A stretch of 34,704 nt of DNA from Paracoccus beibuensis (GCF_026162625.1 NZ_JAOTBD010000037.1:1-34704); one strand, 5' to 3'. Positions 11,601-23,424 are shown, numbered from the stretch's first letter. Notes: generated from the letters alone by a model not told the origin. Numbers and translations: made by a program.

Positions 11601-12919
11601 GCGGTGAAGTCGTCCTTGGCGCGCTGCGTATAGGCCGGATAGCGGTCCTTGCGGCCGCGGCGACCGCTGCGCGCCTCCTCCAGCGGGGGGAACAGGCCGA
11701 AGTTCACGTTCATCGGCTGGAAGGTCTTTGCCTCGGCCCCGCCGGTGATGTGGTTGACCAGAGCGCCCATGGCGGTGGTAAAGGGCGGCGGGGGCAGGTC
11801 CTGCCCCTTCGCCTGCGCGGCCGCCATGCGTCCGGCCAGCAGTCCCATCGCGGCGCTTTCGACGTAGCCCTCGACTCCCGTAACCTGACCGGCGAAGCGC
11901 AGGTTCGGGCGCGGGCGCAGCCGCATCCGTTCGTCCAGCAGGCTTGGAGAGTTCAGGAAGCTGTTGCGGTGGATGCCGCCAAGCCGGGCGAAGCCGGCGT
12001 CCTGCAGGCCGGGGATCATCCGGAAGACGTTGGTCTGCGCGCCGTACTTCATCTTCGTCTGGAAGCCGACGATGTTGTAGAGCGTGCCGAGCGCGTTGTC
12101 CCGACGCAGCTGCACCACCGCATAGGCCTTTTCCTGCGGCTTGTGCGCGTTCGTCAGGCCGACGGGCTTCATCGGCCCGTGGCGCAGGGTCTCCCGCCCG
12201 CGTTCGGCCATGACCTCGATCGGCAGGCAGCCGTCGAAATAGCCGGCGGTCTCACCCTCGTGGAACTCGGTCTTTTCGGCAGCCAGCAGGGCGTCGATGA
12301 AGGCCTCGTATTCCGGCTTGGTCATCGGGCAGTTGATATAGGCTTTCTGCTCGGCCTCGGTCTCGCCCTTGTCGTATCGGCTCTGCTCCCAGGCGATGCT
12401 CATGTCGATCGTGTCGGCATGCACGATGGGGGCAATCGCGTCGAAGAAGGCCAGCGCCTCGGTTCCGGTGACGTCGCGGATGGCGCCAGCCAGCGCATCC
12501 GAGGTCAAGGGCCCGGTGGCGACGATCCAGTTCCCGTCCGAGGGAAGCTCCGTGATCTCGCCCGGGCGGATCTCGACCAGCGGATCAGACTTCAGGGCGG
12601 CGGACACTGCGGCAGAAAAGGCGTCGCGGTCCACGGCCAGCGCACCCCCAGCGGGCAGGCGATGGCGGTCGGCCATCTGCATGATCAGACCTTCCGCCGC
12701 CCGCATCTCCCAGTGCAGCAGGCCGACCGCGTTCATCACGTCGTCATCCGACCGAAAGCTGTTCGAGCAGACCATCTCGGCGCAGTCGCCGGTCTTGTGG
12801 GCAAAGGTCTCGACCGCGGGGCGCATCTCGTGCAGCACCACCGGGACGCCCGCGCGGGCGATCTGCCATGCGGCTTCGGACCCGGCCAGGCCGGCGCCGA
12901 CGATGTGGACGGGTTCCAT
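11582..12919 (-). CDS. trmFO: Folate-dependent tRNA m5U54 methyltransferase TrmFO
   Basis: TrmFO methylates U54 in the T loop of tRNAs using methylenetetrahydrofolate and FADH2. The 445-residue protein starts with an FAD-binding Rossmann motif, [14 protein letters not shown]. It includes ETGDCAE-like family text ([19 protein letters not shown]) with its conserved cysteine, and further family blocks such as [14 protein letters not shown] and [23 protein letters not shown]. The start at 12919 is preceded by GGAGACACGC; an ATG four codons upstream (12931) is less well placed. It is upstream of and overlaps gluQ. Confidence 0.95.
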   Translation of the reverse strand: MEPVHIVGAGLAGSEAAWQIARAGVPVVLHEMRPAVETFAHKTGDCAEMVCSNSFRSDDDVMNAVGLLHWEMRAAEGLIMQMADRHRLPAGGALAVDRDAFSAAVSAALKSDPLVEIRPGEITELPSDGNWIVATGPLTSDALAGAIRDVTGTEALAFFDAIAPIVHADTIDMSIAWEQSRYDKGETEAEQKAYINCPMTKPEYEAFIDALLAAEKTEFHEGETAGYFDGCLPIEVMAERGRETLRHGPMKPVGLTNAHKPQEKAYAVVQLRRDNALGTLYNIVGFQTKMKYGAQTNVFRMIPGLQDAGFARLGGIHRNSFLNSPSLLDERMRLRPRPNLRFAGQVTGVEGYVESAAMGLLAGRMAAAQAKGQDLPPPPFTTAMGALVNHITGGAEAKTFQPMNVNFGLFPPLEEARSGRRGRKDRYPAYTQRAKDDFTAWLAAQ

Positions 12920-12961
12920 GCGTGTCTCCATGCAGGCGGGCTAGCAAAGCGGCCCGGAAAT

Positions 12962-12990
12962 GGAAAGGGCGGCGCCGAATGGCACCGCCC
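12962..12990 (-). terminator. Probable terminator of rplY
   Basis: On the minus strand GGGCGGTGCC-ATTC-GGCGCCGCCC forms a ten-pair stem with one G-T pair, 28 bases beyond the rplY stop, followed by TTTCC. The short T run makes it a moderate candidate. Confidence 0.55.
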
Positions 12991-13018
12991 GGGGGGCATG
13001 CGGTCGAAGCGCGCGGGA

Positions 13019-13636
13019 TCACTCCTCGGCGGCGGCTTCTTCCTCGGCCGAGCCTTCGGCACGCAGCGCCGACGGGGCGGCGATGTTGGCGATCACGAAG
13101 TTGCGGTCGATCACCGGCTTCACGCCTTCGGGCAGCTGCGCCTCGTTGATGTGGATGGTGTCGCCCACTTCCAGCCCTTCCAGGTCCACCGTGATGTGGT
13201 CCGGGATGTCGCCGGCGGTGACCATCAGCTCGACCTCGGCGCGGACGGTGACCAGGGTGCCGCCCTTCTTCAGGCCGGGGCACTTGTCGTGGTTCACGAA
13301 CTCGACGGGGATGAACAGGTTCACCTTCGAGGTGCGGCGCAGGCGCATGAAGTCGATGTGGATCGGCAGATCCTTCACGACGTCGCGTTGCACGCCGCGG
13401 CAGATGACGCGAACGTCGTCCTGGCCATCAACCTTCAGGTTCCACAGCGTGGACATGAAGCGGCCAGCGCGCAGCTGGGTCAGAAGCTTGTTGAAGTCGA
13501 ACGCCAGGGCAACGGGGTCTTTGCCGTCGCCATAGACGATGCCGGGCACCTTGCCTTCGCGGCGAGATTGGCGGGCGGCCCCCTTGCCTGTCCCCGCGCG
13601 TGCCTCGGCCACCAGATCCGGAATCTCTTTGGCCAT
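13019..13636 (-). CDS. rplY: 50S ribosomal protein L25/general stress protein Ctc
   Basis: Binds 5S rRNA in the large ribosomal subunit. The 205-residue length indicates the long two-domain (Ctc/TL5) form: an N-terminal L25 domain with [20 protein letters not shown], then a C-terminal beta domain ([22 protein letters not shown]), and an Ala/Glu-rich tail ([13 protein letters not shown]). The start at 13636 (MAKEIPDL) matches the family; the open frame extends 11 codons upstream without similarity. A stable hairpin sits 26 bases before the start codon. Gene pth, often found next to rplY in other bacteria, is not here. Confidence 0.95.
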   Translation of the reverse strand: MAKEIPDLVAEARAGTGKGAARQSRREGKVPGIVYGDGKDPVALAFDFNKLLTQLRAGRFMSTLWNLKVDGQDDVRVICRGVQRDVVKDLPIHIDFMRLRRTSKVNLFIPVEFVNHDKCPGLKKGGTLVTVRAEVELMVTAGDIPDHITVDLEGLEVGDTIHINEAQLPEGVKPVIDRNFVIANIAAPSALRAEGSAEEEAAAEE

Positions 13637-13661
13637 GTCTCTAATCCTTAACCATGTTGAA

Positions 13662-13690
13662 GCCGCCACCCTCCAAGGGTGCGTGGCGGC
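13662..13690 (-). promoter_or_regulatory. Stable hairpin in the rplY leader / lldD downstream region
   Basis: GCCGCC and GGCGGC form an outer stem, with ACCCT/AGGGT as inner stem around a three-base loop and a four-base bulge. It starts 26 bases upstream of the rplY ATG and 54 bases beyond the lldD stop. Without a T run on either side it is a poor terminator. It may be a leader structure for rplY or simply a 3' hairpin of the lldD message. Confidence 0.4.
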
Positions 13691-13743
13691 AAGCGGTGCC
13701 CATAGCGCAGGCGGGCGCGAATGTGAAGCCGGAAAAGCGGCGA

Positions 13744-14913
13744 TCAGGTGATCTGATATTCGTCGAGAAAGCCTTTCGGGATCAGCAAATTCTGCCGCCC
13801 CACGTTATCCAGGTCACGTTCGCCGCACAGCGCCATGCTGATGTCCAGCTCCTTGCGGATGACCTCCAGCGCATGGGTCACGCCGGCTTCGCCCATGGCG
13901 CCAAGCCCGTGCACCCAGGCCCGACCGATCCAGGTCGAATGCGCCCCAAGCGCCAGCGCCTTCAGCACGTCCTGACCCGAACGGATGCCGCTGTCCATGT
14001 GGACCTCGACCCGGTCGCCCACCGCCTTGACGATATGCGGCAGCATGCGGATCGAGGACAGCGCCCCGTCCAGCTGCCGCCCCCCATGGTTGCTGACCAC
14101 GATGGCGTCGGCACCGAAATCGGCCGCGATGCGCGCGTCTTCGGGGTCGAGAATGCCCTTCAGGATCAGCTTGCCGCCCCACATGTCGCGGATCGCCGCG
14201 ATCTTGTCCCAGTCCAGCCGGTCGTCGAATTGCTCGGCCGTCCAGCTCATCAGGCTGGAGGTGTCGCCGACGCCTTTGGCGTGTCCCACGATGTTGCCGA
14301 AGAACCGCCGCTTGGTCCGCAGCATCCCCATGCCCCAACGCCAGCGCGTGGCCAGGTCCATCACGGTCGGCAGCGTCATCTTGGGTGGGGCCGAGAGACC
14401 GTTCTTCAGGTCCTTGTGCCGCTGGCCCAGGATCTGCAGGTCCAGCGTCAGCACCAGCGCGCTGCAGTTCGCGGCCTTGGCACGCTCGATGATCGCGGCC
14501 AGAAAGTCCTGGTCCTTCATCACGTACAGCTGGAACATGAAGGGCTTCGACGTATGCTCGGCGACATCCTCGATCGAACAGATCGACATGGTGGACAGGC
14601 AGAAGGGCACGCCGAACTTCTCGGCCGCCCGGGCGGCGTGGATTTCGCCATCGGCGTGCTGCATGCCGGTCAGCCCCACCGGAGCCAGCCCCACCGGCAT
14701 CGTCGCCGGCAGCCCGACGATGTCGCGGGCGATACGCCGGTTCGACATGTCCACCGCCACCTTCTGGCGCAGCTTCAGCCTGGCGAAGTCGGTCGTGTTC
14801 TCGCGGAAGGTCTGTTCGGTATAGCTGCCCGATTCCGCGTAGTCATAAAACATCTTCGGCGTGCGCGCGCGGTGCAGCGCCTTGAGGTCGTCGATCGAGG
14901 TGATCACGGGCAT
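13744..14913 (-). CDS. lldD: FMN-dependent alpha-hydroxy-acid dehydrogenase, probably L-lactate dehydrogenase LldD
   Basis: A 389-residue member of the lactate dehydrogenase/glycolate oxidase family. These enzymes oxidise L-2-hydroxy acids with FMN and pass electrons to the respiratory chain. The FMN and active-site signature [10 protein letters not shown] carries the catalytic base His276. Other conserved elements are [14 protein letters not shown] with Tyr24, [27 protein letters not shown] and [18 protein letters not shown]. The length fits LldD. Substrate preference cannot be fixed from sequence alone; mandelate or glycolate-type activity is possible. The ATG at 14913 has AAGGGACG upstream. 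No lactate permease or LldR lies adjacent. A dyad sits just upstream of the start. Confidence 0.88.
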   Translation of the reverse strand: MPVITSIDDLKALHRARTPKMFYDYAESGSYTEQTFRENTTDFARLKLRQKVAVDMSNRRIARDIVGLPATMPVGLAPVGLTGMQHADGEIHAARAAEKFGVPFCLSTMSICSIEDVAEHTSKPFMFQLYVMKDQDFLAAIIERAKAANCSALVLTLDLQILGQRHKDLKNGLSAPPKMTLPTVMDLATRWRWGMGMLRTKRRFFGNIVGHAKGVGDTSSLMSWTAEQFDDRLDWDKIAAIRDMWGGKLILKGILDPEDARIAADFGADAIVVSNHGGRQLDGALSSIRMLPHIVKAVGDRVEVHMDSGIRSGQDVLKALALGAHSTWIGRAWVHGLGAMGEAGVTHALEVIRKELDISMALCGERDLDNVGRQNLLIPKGFLDEYQIT

Positions 14914-14931
14914 GGAACGTCCCTTTCGGAT

Positions 14932-14950
14932 TGGTAAGCTTTCTTTACCA
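14932..14950. promoter_or_regulatory. Dyad upstream of lldD, candidate operator
   Basis: TGGTAA-GCTTTCT-TTACCA is a perfect six-base inverted repeat with a seven-base spacer, ending 18 bases before the lldD start codon. Position and symmetry suit a repressor site (GntR-like factors often use TGGT...ACCA arms). The regulator is not identified, and the arms are short. Confidence 0.35.
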
Positions 14951-14970
14951 GCGGCGGGGACGTCGCGCAA

Positions 14971-15222
14971 TCATCCCCCGGCCCGCTGCCGCAGGGACGG
15001 ATCGACGACCGGGCCCCGCAGCGCCTCTGCCCGGGCCCGAAGCGCCTCGGCGCGCGACAGCGTCGCATCCTCGACCGCCGCGGGAGTGTCTGACGCGGCC
15101 CCGGCATGGGCAGGAAGGTCGGGCGGGCCCAGCAACTGCTCGGTCGGCAGCAACCGGGGATAGGCCGCGTCCCGGGTGCAGGCCGTCAGCATCAGGGCAA
15201 GGATAAGAGGCGCGTGTTTCAT
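14971..15222 (-). CDS. Small putative lipoprotein
   Basis: An 83-residue product beginning MKHAPLILALMLTAC: hydrophobic signal followed by the lipobox LTAC with Cys15 as lipidation site. The rest is low in motifs, with an alanine/arginine-rich segment (SRAEALRARAEALRG) predicted helical. The start at 15222 was chosen because the upstream in-frame extension would place the signal peptide internally. It lies 57 bases upstream of lldD in the same direction and is divergent from the TetR gene. Function unknown; conserved small lipoproteins of this sort are common in Rhodobacteraceae. Confidence 0.65.
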   Translation of the reverse strand: MKHAPLILALMLTACTRDAAYPRLLPTEQLLGPPDLPAHAGAASDTPAAVEDATLSRAEALRARAEALRGPVVDPSLRQRAGG

Positions 15223-15310
15223 GGCGCAATGGTTACGCGGACGGCCCGGCCACGGCAACGACCTCCGATCGCGCTTTCCAAGCCCCTCGCGCTCGGGCTA
15301 ACAGGATCGG

Positions 15311-15895
15311 ATGGCCCGCACCCAAGGTTCCCGCGCCGAGATCACCGGCCCCCTGCTTCGCGACGAAGCCCGCCGCCTGTTCGCGCGGCAGGGTTATGCC
15401 GCCGTGTCGATGCGCCAGATCGCGGCCGCGGTGGGGGTGCAGGCGGGTGCCCTATATGCCTATACCCCGGACAAGCAGGCGCTGCTCTTCGATCTTCTGG
15501 AAAGCCACATGCAGAACCTGCTGGCGGCGTGGGAGGACGATCCGCAGGCCGACCCGCTGGCGCGGTTGGAGCGTTTCGTCCGCTTCCACATCGGCTTCAG
15601 CCTTGATCATCCCGACGCCGTGTTCCTGTCCTACATGGAGCTGCGCAACCTCACGGCCCCGAACTTCGCTCGCATCGCCGACCTGCGCGGCCGCTATGAA
15701 GTCCTGCTCGAACGAATCCTGCGCGACGGCGTCGCCACCGGCACCATGCGGATCGAGGACCCCAAGCTGACCACGCTGGCGCTGATCGCCATGCTGACCG
15801 GCGTGACCAACTGGTATCGGGAAGGCGGCCGGCTGGACCGTGCCCGCATCGCCCAGATCTACTGGGGCCTTGCCCGCGGGGCCGTGGGGGCCTGA
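15311..15895 (+). CDS. TetR-family transcriptional regulator
   Basis: A 194-residue regulator. The N-terminal helix-turn-helix (residues ~14-60) follows the TetR pattern: LLRDEARRLFARQGYAAVSMRQIAAAVGVQAGALYAYTPDKQALL is spread over it, with GALYAYTPDK as recognition-helix end. The C-terminal part (from ~75) is the ligand/dimer region with HIGFSLDHPDAVFLSYMELRNL. It is probably a repressor responding to a small molecule; some relatives regulate fatty-acid or acyl-CoA metabolism, but the ligand is not inferable here. The nearest divergent gene is the small lipoprotein, 88 bases away; dnaG follows 69 bases downstream. Confidence 0.88.
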   Translation: MARTQGSRAEITGPLLRDEARRLFARQGYAAVSMRQIAAAVGVQAGALYAYTPDKQALLFDLLESHMQNLLAAWEDDPQADPLARLERFVRFHIGFSLDHPDAVFLSYMELRNLTAPNFARIADLRGRYEVLLERILRDGVATGTMRIEDPKLTTLALIAMLTGVTNWYREGGRLDRARIAQIYWGLARGAVGA

Positions 15896-15964
15896 GGGCG
15901 TGCGGGCTCGGATTCCTCGATCCGCCGCTTGCCGCGCCGCCCGCCATGCCGGATAATCATGCCC

Positions 15965-17887
15965 ATGTCCTTGCCCCCCGGTTTTCTTGACGAGATTCGC
16001 AACCGCGTCCCGATCAGTCGCGTGATCGGCAAGAAGGTGACGTGGGACCTGCGCAAGTCGAACCAGGCGCGCGGCGACTGGTGGGCGCCATGCCCGTTCC
16101 ATCAGGAAAAGTCGGCCAGCTTTCATTGCGACGATCAGAAGGGGTTCTATTACTGCTTCGGCTGCCAGGCGAAGGGCGACGTGGTGTCCTTCCTGCGCGA
16201 CCATGACGGGCTTGAATTCATGGATGCCGTCAAGCTCCTCGCGGCCGAGGCTGGCCTGACGATGCCCGAACCCGATCCGCGAGCGCGAGAGCGCACCGAT
16301 CGGCGGACGAAGCTTCTGGACGTGACCGAGGCTGCCTGCCGCTGGTTCCGCCTGCAGCTTCAGACCGGCGCCGCCGCCGAGGCGCGCGATTACCTCACTC
16401 GTCGCGGCCTTGACGCCGCAGCGCTCGACCGGTTCGAGATCGGGTTTGCCCCCGACAGCCGCCATGCCCTGACCGGCGCGCTGCGCGAGAAGGGCTTCGA
16501 CGAGGCGCAGATCGTCGAGGCAGGCATGTCCGCCCGCCCCGATGGTGGCGGCGCGGCCTACGACCGCTTCCGCGGCCGCATCATCTTCCCGATCCGCGAC
16601 GGGCGGGGCCGCTGCATCGGCTTCGGCGGCCGCGCCATGGAAGCGAACGCCCGCGCGAAATACCTCAACAGCCCCGAGACCCCGCTCTTCGACAAGGGGC
16701 GCAACCTCTACAACCTCGGTCCGGCGCGCAGCGCGGTCGCCAAGGGCCAGCGCATGGTCGTGGCCGAGGGCTACATGGACGTGATCGCCCTGGCCCGCGC
16801 AGGGTTCGAGGGCGCCGTGGCCCCATTGGGCACCGCCATCACCGAAGACCAGCTGCGCCTGATGTGGCGGGTGTCTCCGGAACCGATCATCGCGCTGGAC
16901 GGCGACGCGGCGGGCCAGCGGGCCGCGCAGCGCCTGATCGACCTGGCGCTGCCGCTGACGGGTCCCGGCCAGGCCCTGCGCTTCGTCGTCCTGCCGGCAG
17001 GGCAAGATCCCGACGACCTGATCAAGTCAGCCGGTCCCGGCGCGATGGGCACGCTTCTGGACCAGGCCCGCCCGCTTCTGGACCTGCTCTGGGCACGAGA
17101 GGTCGAGGGGCAGGTCTTCGACAGTCCCGAACGCAAGGCCGCCCTCGACCGCCGCTTGCAAGAGGCCGTGGCCCGTATTCCCGACGACCTGACCCGCAGC
17201 CACTATACCGAGGAGATCCGCCGCAAGCGGTGGGAGGTCTTCGGCCCGGGCAACCGTCAGCGCCAGCAGGGGCAGGGCGTGCGGTCGGGGACGGCCGGGC
17301 GCAGCCCGGCCCGGCGCGGAGGGGCCTCGATGGGCCCGCGCGGGCCGAGCGTGCCCGTCAATCTTGCCGCCCCGGCGCCGGGCGCCGACCTTCTGGAAGG
17401 CGCCACGCTGCTGATCTGCGCGCTGCGCCCCGCGATGATCCCGCCCGTCGAGGCGCGGCTGGAAAAGCTCCTGCCGCAAAACCCAGACCGTGCCGCCCTG
17501 CTTCACGATCTGCTGACGCAGGGCGACAGCGCCGCCGGTCGGCGCGGTCTTGAAACGCTGCGCCGCGACGCCCATCTGGGCCTGACCCCCGCAGTGATCC
17601 AACAGCAAGAGGACGAGGCCGCAGCCGCAATTCTGGACAACCTGCTCGACCGTCTGGAAGCCGAGCGTGCCGCCAGCCACGAGCTGGCCCGTGCGGAATC
17701 CGAGATCCAGGGCGAGGCCGACGAAGGCCTGACCTGGCGCATCAGCCAGATCGCCCGCGCCCGCCACCGGGCCGAGCGTCCCGAGCTGGAAGCGACCAGC
17801 GATCTCAATGAGGATCGCCCGGCCCTGTCGGCGCAGTTGTCGGACTGGCTCAGCGGCCAGATCTGGCGCAAGCCGTCCGGCAGGTAA
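15965..17887 (+). CDS. dnaG: DNA primase DnaG
   Basis: Synthesises RNA primers at the replication fork. The 640-residue protein has the CHC2 zinc ribbon with Cys43, His46, Cys64 and Cys67 (CPFHQEK...[11 protein letters not shown]), the RNA-polymerase core with [21 protein letters not shown], and a TOPRIM fold with [11 protein letters not shown] and [14 protein letters not shown]-terminal helicase-interaction region follows a basic Gly/Arg/Pro-rich linker (~435-470). The start is taken as [14 protein letters not shown] at 15965; an ATG two codons upstream (15959) is equally possible, and neither has a strong ribosome site. It precedes rpoD, the classic macromolecular synthesis order without rpsU. 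Confidence 0.96.
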   Translation: MSLPPGFLDEIRNRVPISRVIGKKVTWDLRKSNQARGDWWAPCPFHQEKSASFHCDDQKGFYYCFGCQAKGDVVSFLRDHDGLEFMDAVKLLAAEAGLTMPEPDPRARERTDRRTKLLDVTEAACRWFRLQLQTGAAAEARDYLTRRGLDAAALDRFEIGFAPDSRHALTGALREKGFDEAQIVEAGMSARPDGGGAAYDRFRGRIIFPIRDGRGRCIGFGGRAMEANARAKYLNSPETPLFDKGRNLYNLGPARSAVAKGQRMVVAEGYMDVIALARAGFEGAVAPLGTAITEDQLRLMWRVSPEPIIALDGDAAGQRAAQRLIDLALPLTGPGQALRFVVLPAGQDPDDLIKSAGPGAMGTLLDQARPLLDLLWAREVEGQVFDSPERKAALDRRLQEAVARIPDDLTRSHYTEEIRRKRWEVFGPGNRQRQQGQGVRSGTAGRSPARRGGASMGPRGPSVPVNLAAPAPGADLLEGATLLICALRPAMIPPVEARLEKLLPQNPDRAALLHDLLTQGDSAAGRRGLETLRRDAHLGLTPAVIQQQEDEAAAAILDNLLDRLEAERAASHELARAESEIQGEADEGLTWRISQIARARHRAERPELEATSDLNEDRPALSAQLSDWLSGQIWRKPSGR

Positions 17888-17936
17888 CGCCGAATCGCCT
17901 CCGCTTCAGGTCGCGAATCGACAACGCGCACGGCCT

Positions 17937-17964
17937 TTGATTCGGCCGAGAACCGCGCTAGATA
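17937..17964 (+). promoter_or_regulatory. Candidate rpoD promoter
   Basis: TTGATT, a 16-base spacer and TAGATA resemble -35 and -10 elements, and lie 72 bases before the rpoD start in the dnaG-rpoD gap. They would let rpoD and its downstream genes be transcribed apart from dnaG. This is by inspection only. Confidence 0.45.
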
Positions 17965-18035
17965 CGAACTTCTTTCGCGACGATTCGGCCCAGCCCGCGA
18001 ATCGCCCGCCCGAGACCGCCGAGAAGGAGCCCCGG

Positions 18036-19998
<1,963 letters not shown>

Positions 19999-20009
<11 letters not shown>

Positions 20010-20424
20010 CCTGACCAACGTCGAAGGCCTCGGCTTCTTTCTCTATCGCAGCACGGCGCGCCCCGGTCTGGACCAGGGCGACATGCACGACATCCTGACG
20101 GCGGCGCGGCGACGCAACCAGCAGCTCGAGCTGACCGGCTGCCTGCACCACGAAGACGGATTGTTCTTTCAATGGCTGGAAGGGCCATCTCCGGCGCTGC
20201 TGCAGGTGATCGAGTTGCTGGTCCAGGATCCGCGTCACCTCAACCTCGAGGTCTTGGACGAGGGCGCGCTGGACCACCGCCGGTTCCAGGAGTGGCGGAT
20301 GCGGTTCTCGGATCGCGACCGGGCGTCGCTGATGGACTGGTTCGCCGTCACGGAAAGCTCCACCGTCCATCGTGGGGACTATGCCGGCGGCATCACCGCC
20401 TTCCTGATGTCGGCGGCTGCCTAA
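19999..20424 (+). CDS. BLUF-domain blue-light sensor (first of a tandem pair)
   Basis: A 141-residue protein consisting essentially of one BLUF domain, which binds FAD and senses blue light. All key positions of AppA-type BLUF domains are present: Tyr16 (FFLYRSTA), Asn40, Gln58 in FFQWLEGP, Trp99 and Met101 in WRMRF. No output domain is attached, so it would signal through a partner. No ATG precedes the domain: the best start is TTG at 19999, overlapping the rpoD stop by 11 bases (a CTG four codons later is possible). This implies coupling to rpoD translation. A close paralogue follows 70 bases downstream. Confidence 0.88.
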
Positions 20425-20494
20425 AATACTTCAAAGGTCACGCCTTGCATTATCTGCACCAGCGGTGAACATCCCTTGGGCAGGAGGTGTGGTC

Positions 20495-20926
20495 ATGCAG
20501 GATATCAAAACCGCCGGCGAGCCGGACGAGGTCGGGTTTTGCCTCTATCGCAGCGTTGCAATGCCCAGCCTGACGGCGGACGAACTGTCGGTGATCGTCG
20601 ACACGGCGTCCCTGAACAACCGGAACATGGACCTGACCGGTTGCCTGCATCACGAGGATGGGCTGTTCTTCCAGTGGTTGGAAGGTCCGCCCATCGTGCT
20701 GTTCCGGCTGCTGGAAAAGCTGCGTGACGACAACCGGCATCTGGACATGACGATCCTGGACCAAGGTACCTTGCCGCGCCGGCTGTTCCCCGACTGGCAG
20801 ATGCGTTACTCGGACCGGAAGGCCGGTTCGCTGATGGACTGGCTGCAGCGGCGCCACGACAGCTCTGCAAGCAGTATCGGCACCTTCCTCCGCGATATCG
20901 AGATTTTGGAGGAACATGCAAGGTGA
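20495..20926 (+). CDS. BLUF-domain blue-light sensor (second of the pair)
   Basis: A 143-residue single BLUF domain, clearly paralogous to its neighbour: both contain [19 protein letters not shown]. The flavin and photocycle residues are kept (Tyr18, Asn42, Gln60, Trp101, Met103 in WQMRY), so it is predicted to be light-active. The C-terminal extension (SLMDWLQRRHDSSASSIGTFLRDIEILEE) is likely the capping helices. The start at 20495 has the very strong ribosome site CAGGAGGTG, in contrast to the weak TTG start of the first copy, so the second may be made at a higher level. It overlaps rmuC by 11 bases. Confidence 0.92.
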   Translation: MQDIKTAGEPDEVGFCLYRSVAMPSLTADELSVIVDTASLNNRNMDLTGCLHHEDGLFFQWLEGPPIVLFRLLEKLRDDNRHLDMTILDQGTLPRRLFPDWQMRYSDRKAGSLMDWLQRRHDSSASSIGTFLRDIEILEEHAR

Positions 20927-22343
20927 CATGACGACATATCTGGCGCTGGCGGGGGTCCTGACGGCAGGCGGGCTGTTCCTGGCGCTGTATTGGCGGGGCC
21001 AGTGGGCCGCGGCGCAGCGCGAGGTTGCGGCGCTTCAGGCACGCATCACCAAAGATCGTGACGCGGCGCAGGAGCGCCTGCACGAGACGGAGCTGGCCTT
21101 GGGGCAGCAACAGGCGCGGCTTGATTCGCAGACTGCGCGCCTGTCCGAACTGTCCGAGGAGCGGGACAGCCTGACCGATGCCCTGCACCGCGCACGCCAG
21201 GAGGTCGCGAGTCTAGGAACGCAACTGGCCGAAGCGCGGCTTCGCGCCGAGAAGGATGCCGAGGCCGCGGCGCGCGAAATCGCCACCCTGCGTGAATTGC
21301 GGGCCGAGATGACCAACCAGTTCAAGCTGCTGTCGGCGGAAACGCTGCGCGTCCAGCAGGCCGATCTGCAAAAGTCCCAGCAAGAGCATCTGAACGCGTT
21401 GCTGAACCCGTTCCGCGACCAGGTTGGCCGCTTTCAGACAGAGCTTCAGGCCCGCAACAAGATCCTGGACGAGGAATCGTCGCGGCTGCGCGAACAGATC
21501 CTGTCGCTGCACAACCGCAGCGAACAGATATCGCGCGAGGCCGTGAACCTCACGCGCGCGCTCAAGGGTGACAAGCAACGGCAGGGCGCCTGGGGCGAGA
21601 TGGTGCTGGAGCGGATCCTCGAGGATTCTGGCCTGATGGCCGGCACGCATTACGACCTGCAGTCCAGTTGGCGGGACGAGGAAGGCAAGCTGTGGCGTCC
21701 CGACGTCGTGGTGAAGATGCCGCGCGGCAAGGTCATGGTCATCGACAGCAAGGTGTCGCTGAACGATTACGAACTGTCGGTGACCTCCGAGGACCCGGCC
21801 GAGGCCGAGGCCGCGCTGCGCCGCCACCTGGCGGCCATCCGCACCCATATCGGCACTCTGGCCGGCAAGGGCTATCAGCGCATGGACGACAATTCGGTCG
21901 ATTACGTGCTGATGTTCATCCCGATCGAAGGGGCCTTCTCGGACGCGCTGCGCGCCGATCCCACGCTGGCGGCCTTCGCGATGGAGCGGCGCGTGGGGTT
22001 GACGACGCCCACGACCCTGATGCTGACGCTGCGCACCGTCGAACATATCTGGGCCGTGGAACGCCGCGAAAGCAACGCGATGGAGATCGCGCGCCGCGCC
22101 GGGCAGCTCTACGACAAGGTGGCGGGCTTCGTCGATTCGATGGAGGGTGTTGGCCGGGCGCTGGACCAGGCAAACCGCGCACACGGCCAGGCGATGGACC
22201 GCCTGACCCGAGGGTCAGGCAACGTGATCCGCCAGGTCGAGATGCTGCGCGGACTGGGCGCGCGCGCCAGCAAGCAGATCGAGCTGGACCACGACCGCGA
22301 GGACGACAGCCCCGCGCTGCCGGGGCCGGAGGCCGCGGAATGA
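20916..22343 (+). CDS. rmuC: RmuC-family DNA recombination protein
   Basis: RmuC proteins limit sequence inversions and are predicted nuclease-like (PD-(D/E)XK fold). The 475-residue protein has an N-terminal membrane helix (~7-25), a long Glu/Arg/Gln-rich coiled coil (~30-170) and the RmuC domain. The latter includes RQGAWGEMVLERILEDSGL, RPDVVVKMPRGKVMVIDSKVSLNDY (read in two parts; DSK is the candidate catalytic motif) and VDYVLMFIPIEGAF. The start at 20916 is preceded by GGAGGAAC, lying within the end of the BLUF gene. The stop overlaps the yjbQ start (ATGA), so BLUF-rmuC-yjbQ looks like one operon. Confidence 0.93.
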   Translation: MQGDMTTYLALAGVLTAGGLFLALYWRGQWAAAQREVAALQARITKDRDAAQERLHETELALGQQQARLDSQTARLSELSEERDSLTDALHRARQEVASLGTQLAEARLRAEKDAEAAAREIATLRELRAEMTNQFKLLSAETLRVQQADLQKSQQEHLNALLNPFRDQVGRFQTELQARNKILDEESSRLREQILSLHNRSEQISREAVNLTRALKGDKQRQGAWGEMVLERILEDSGLMAGTHYDLQSSWRDEEGKLWRPDVVVKMPRGKVMVIDSKVSLNDYELSVTSEDPAEAEAALRRHLAAIRTHIGTLAGKGYQRMDDNSVDYVLMFIPIEGAFSDALRADPTLAAFAMERRVGLTTPTTLMLTLRTVEHIWAVERRESNAMEIARRAGQLYDKVAGFVDSMEGVGRALDQANRAHGQAMDRLTRGSGNVIRQVEMLRGLGARASKQIELDHDREDDSPALPGPEAAE

Positions 22344-22762
22344 TCCTGACCCTGACGGTCGAGACCCACGGCCCCGCCTGTCACGAGATCACGGACCGCT
22401 TGGTCGATTGGCTGCGCGGGAAGGGCGACGGCGTGCTGACGCTGCTGATCCGTCACACCTCGGCCTCGCTGCTGATCCAGGAAAACGCCGACCCCGAGGT
22501 GCAGGCGGATCTGCTGGGCTGGCTGCACCGGATGGCGCCGCCGGCCGACGATCCGTCGATGGGCTGGATCACGCATCGCTACGAGGGGCCGGACGACATG
22601 CCTGCGCATCTGAAGGCTGCGATGCTGCCGACGACGCTGCAGGTGCCGGTCGCGGACGGCCGCATGATGCTGGGGCGCTGGCAGGGCATCTATGTTGTCG
22701 AACACCGCCGCACCCCGCACCGGCGGCAGGTCGTGGCGATATTCCAGCCGTCTCAGTTCTGA
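22340..22762 (+). CDS. yjbQ: YjbQ/UPF0047 family protein
   Basis: A 140-residue member of the widespread UPF0047 (YjbQ) family, small beta-rich trimeric proteins. Thiamine-phosphate-synthase-like activity has been reported for a few members; the general role is unsettled. Conserved features are LTLLIRHTSASLLIQENADPEV (split: RHTSASL and QENADPEV), and GRWQGIYVVEHRRTPHRR near the C-terminus. The ATG overlaps the rmuC stop. It converges with the dehydrogenase gene, overlapping by ten bases. Confidence 0.92.
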   Translation: MILTLTVETHGPACHEITDRLVDWLRGKGDGVLTLLIRHTSASLLIQENADPEVQADLLGWLHRMAPPADDPSMGWITHRYEGPDDMPAHLKAAMLPTTLQVPVADGRMMLGRWQGIYVVEHRRTPHRRQVVAIFQPSQF

Positions 22763-23424
22763 GGCATCAGGAAGGTTTCGCGGATCACGGCGCGCTCGGG
22801 CGCGTTGATCATGTGCAGGACGGCCTCGGCCACGTCCTCGGGTTGCAGCTTGTCGGGCGCGCCGTCGTCGAAGAAGGCGGTGTCGACCATGCCCGGTGCC
22901 ACGACTGAACAGCGCCCGCCCCATTCGCGCATCTCTTCGGCCAGGTTGCCGGCATAGCCGTGCACGAACCACTTCGTCGCGCCATAAATCGAGCCGGGGA
23001 TGTGCCGCCTGCCCGCGGCCGAGCCGGTCAGGACCAGCGTTCCCCTGGTCTTGCGCAATTCGGGTAGGACGGCGCGCGCGGTCAGGATGACGCCCATGAC
23101 GTTCAGGTCGATCATGCCGCGGATATCGTCAAGTTCGCCCGCCTCGGTCCCGGGCTTCGATAGTCCGCGACCGGCATTGGCGAACCCCGCGTCGATGCCG
23201 CCGAACCGCTCGACCGTCCGTGCGACGGCGGCCTGCAGGTCCTCGATTCGGGTTGCGTCGCCCTCGGTGGCGAAGCCGCCGTCGCCCAGTTCCTGCGCCA
23301 GGTCGGCCAGCCTGTCGGCGGACCGGGCGAACAGGGCGACGTTCCATCCGTCCTTGGCGGCGGCCCTCGCGGTGGCGGCGCCGATGCCTGACGAGGCACC
23401 CGTGATGAACAGGGTCTTGGCCAT
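22753..23424 (-). CDS. Short-chain dehydrogenase/reductase
   Basis: A 223-residue classical SDR. The NAD(P)-binding motif is TGASSGIG (9-16), the NAG motif appears in FANAGRG, and the catalytic triad is provided by the serine of LTGSAAG plus Tyr and Lys in YGATK. It resembles the YdfG/3-hydroxy-acid dehydrogenase-like branch. Arg in FARSAD after the second strand suggests NADP preference. The substrate is not predictable. The start at 23424 has GGAGGAATC upstream; the frame runs 32 codons further up without SDR similarity. It is divergent from nrdR. Confidence 0.9.
   Translation of the reverse strand: MAKTLFITGASSGIGAATARAAAKDGWNVALFARSADRLADLAQELGDGGFATEGDATRIEDLQAAVARTVERFGGIDAGFANAGRGLSKPGTEAGELDDIRGMIDLNVMGVILTARAVLPELRKTRGTLVLTGSAAGRRHIPGSIYGATKWFVHGYAGNLAEEMREWGGRCSVVAPGMVDTAFFDDGAPDKLQPEDVAEAVLHMINAPERAVIRETFLMPQN

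Noticed and set aside
11339..13651. 770-codon open frame on the plus strand
   Set aside because: It is an antisense shadow of gluQ, trmFO and rplY, all of which are clearly recognisable on the minus strand.
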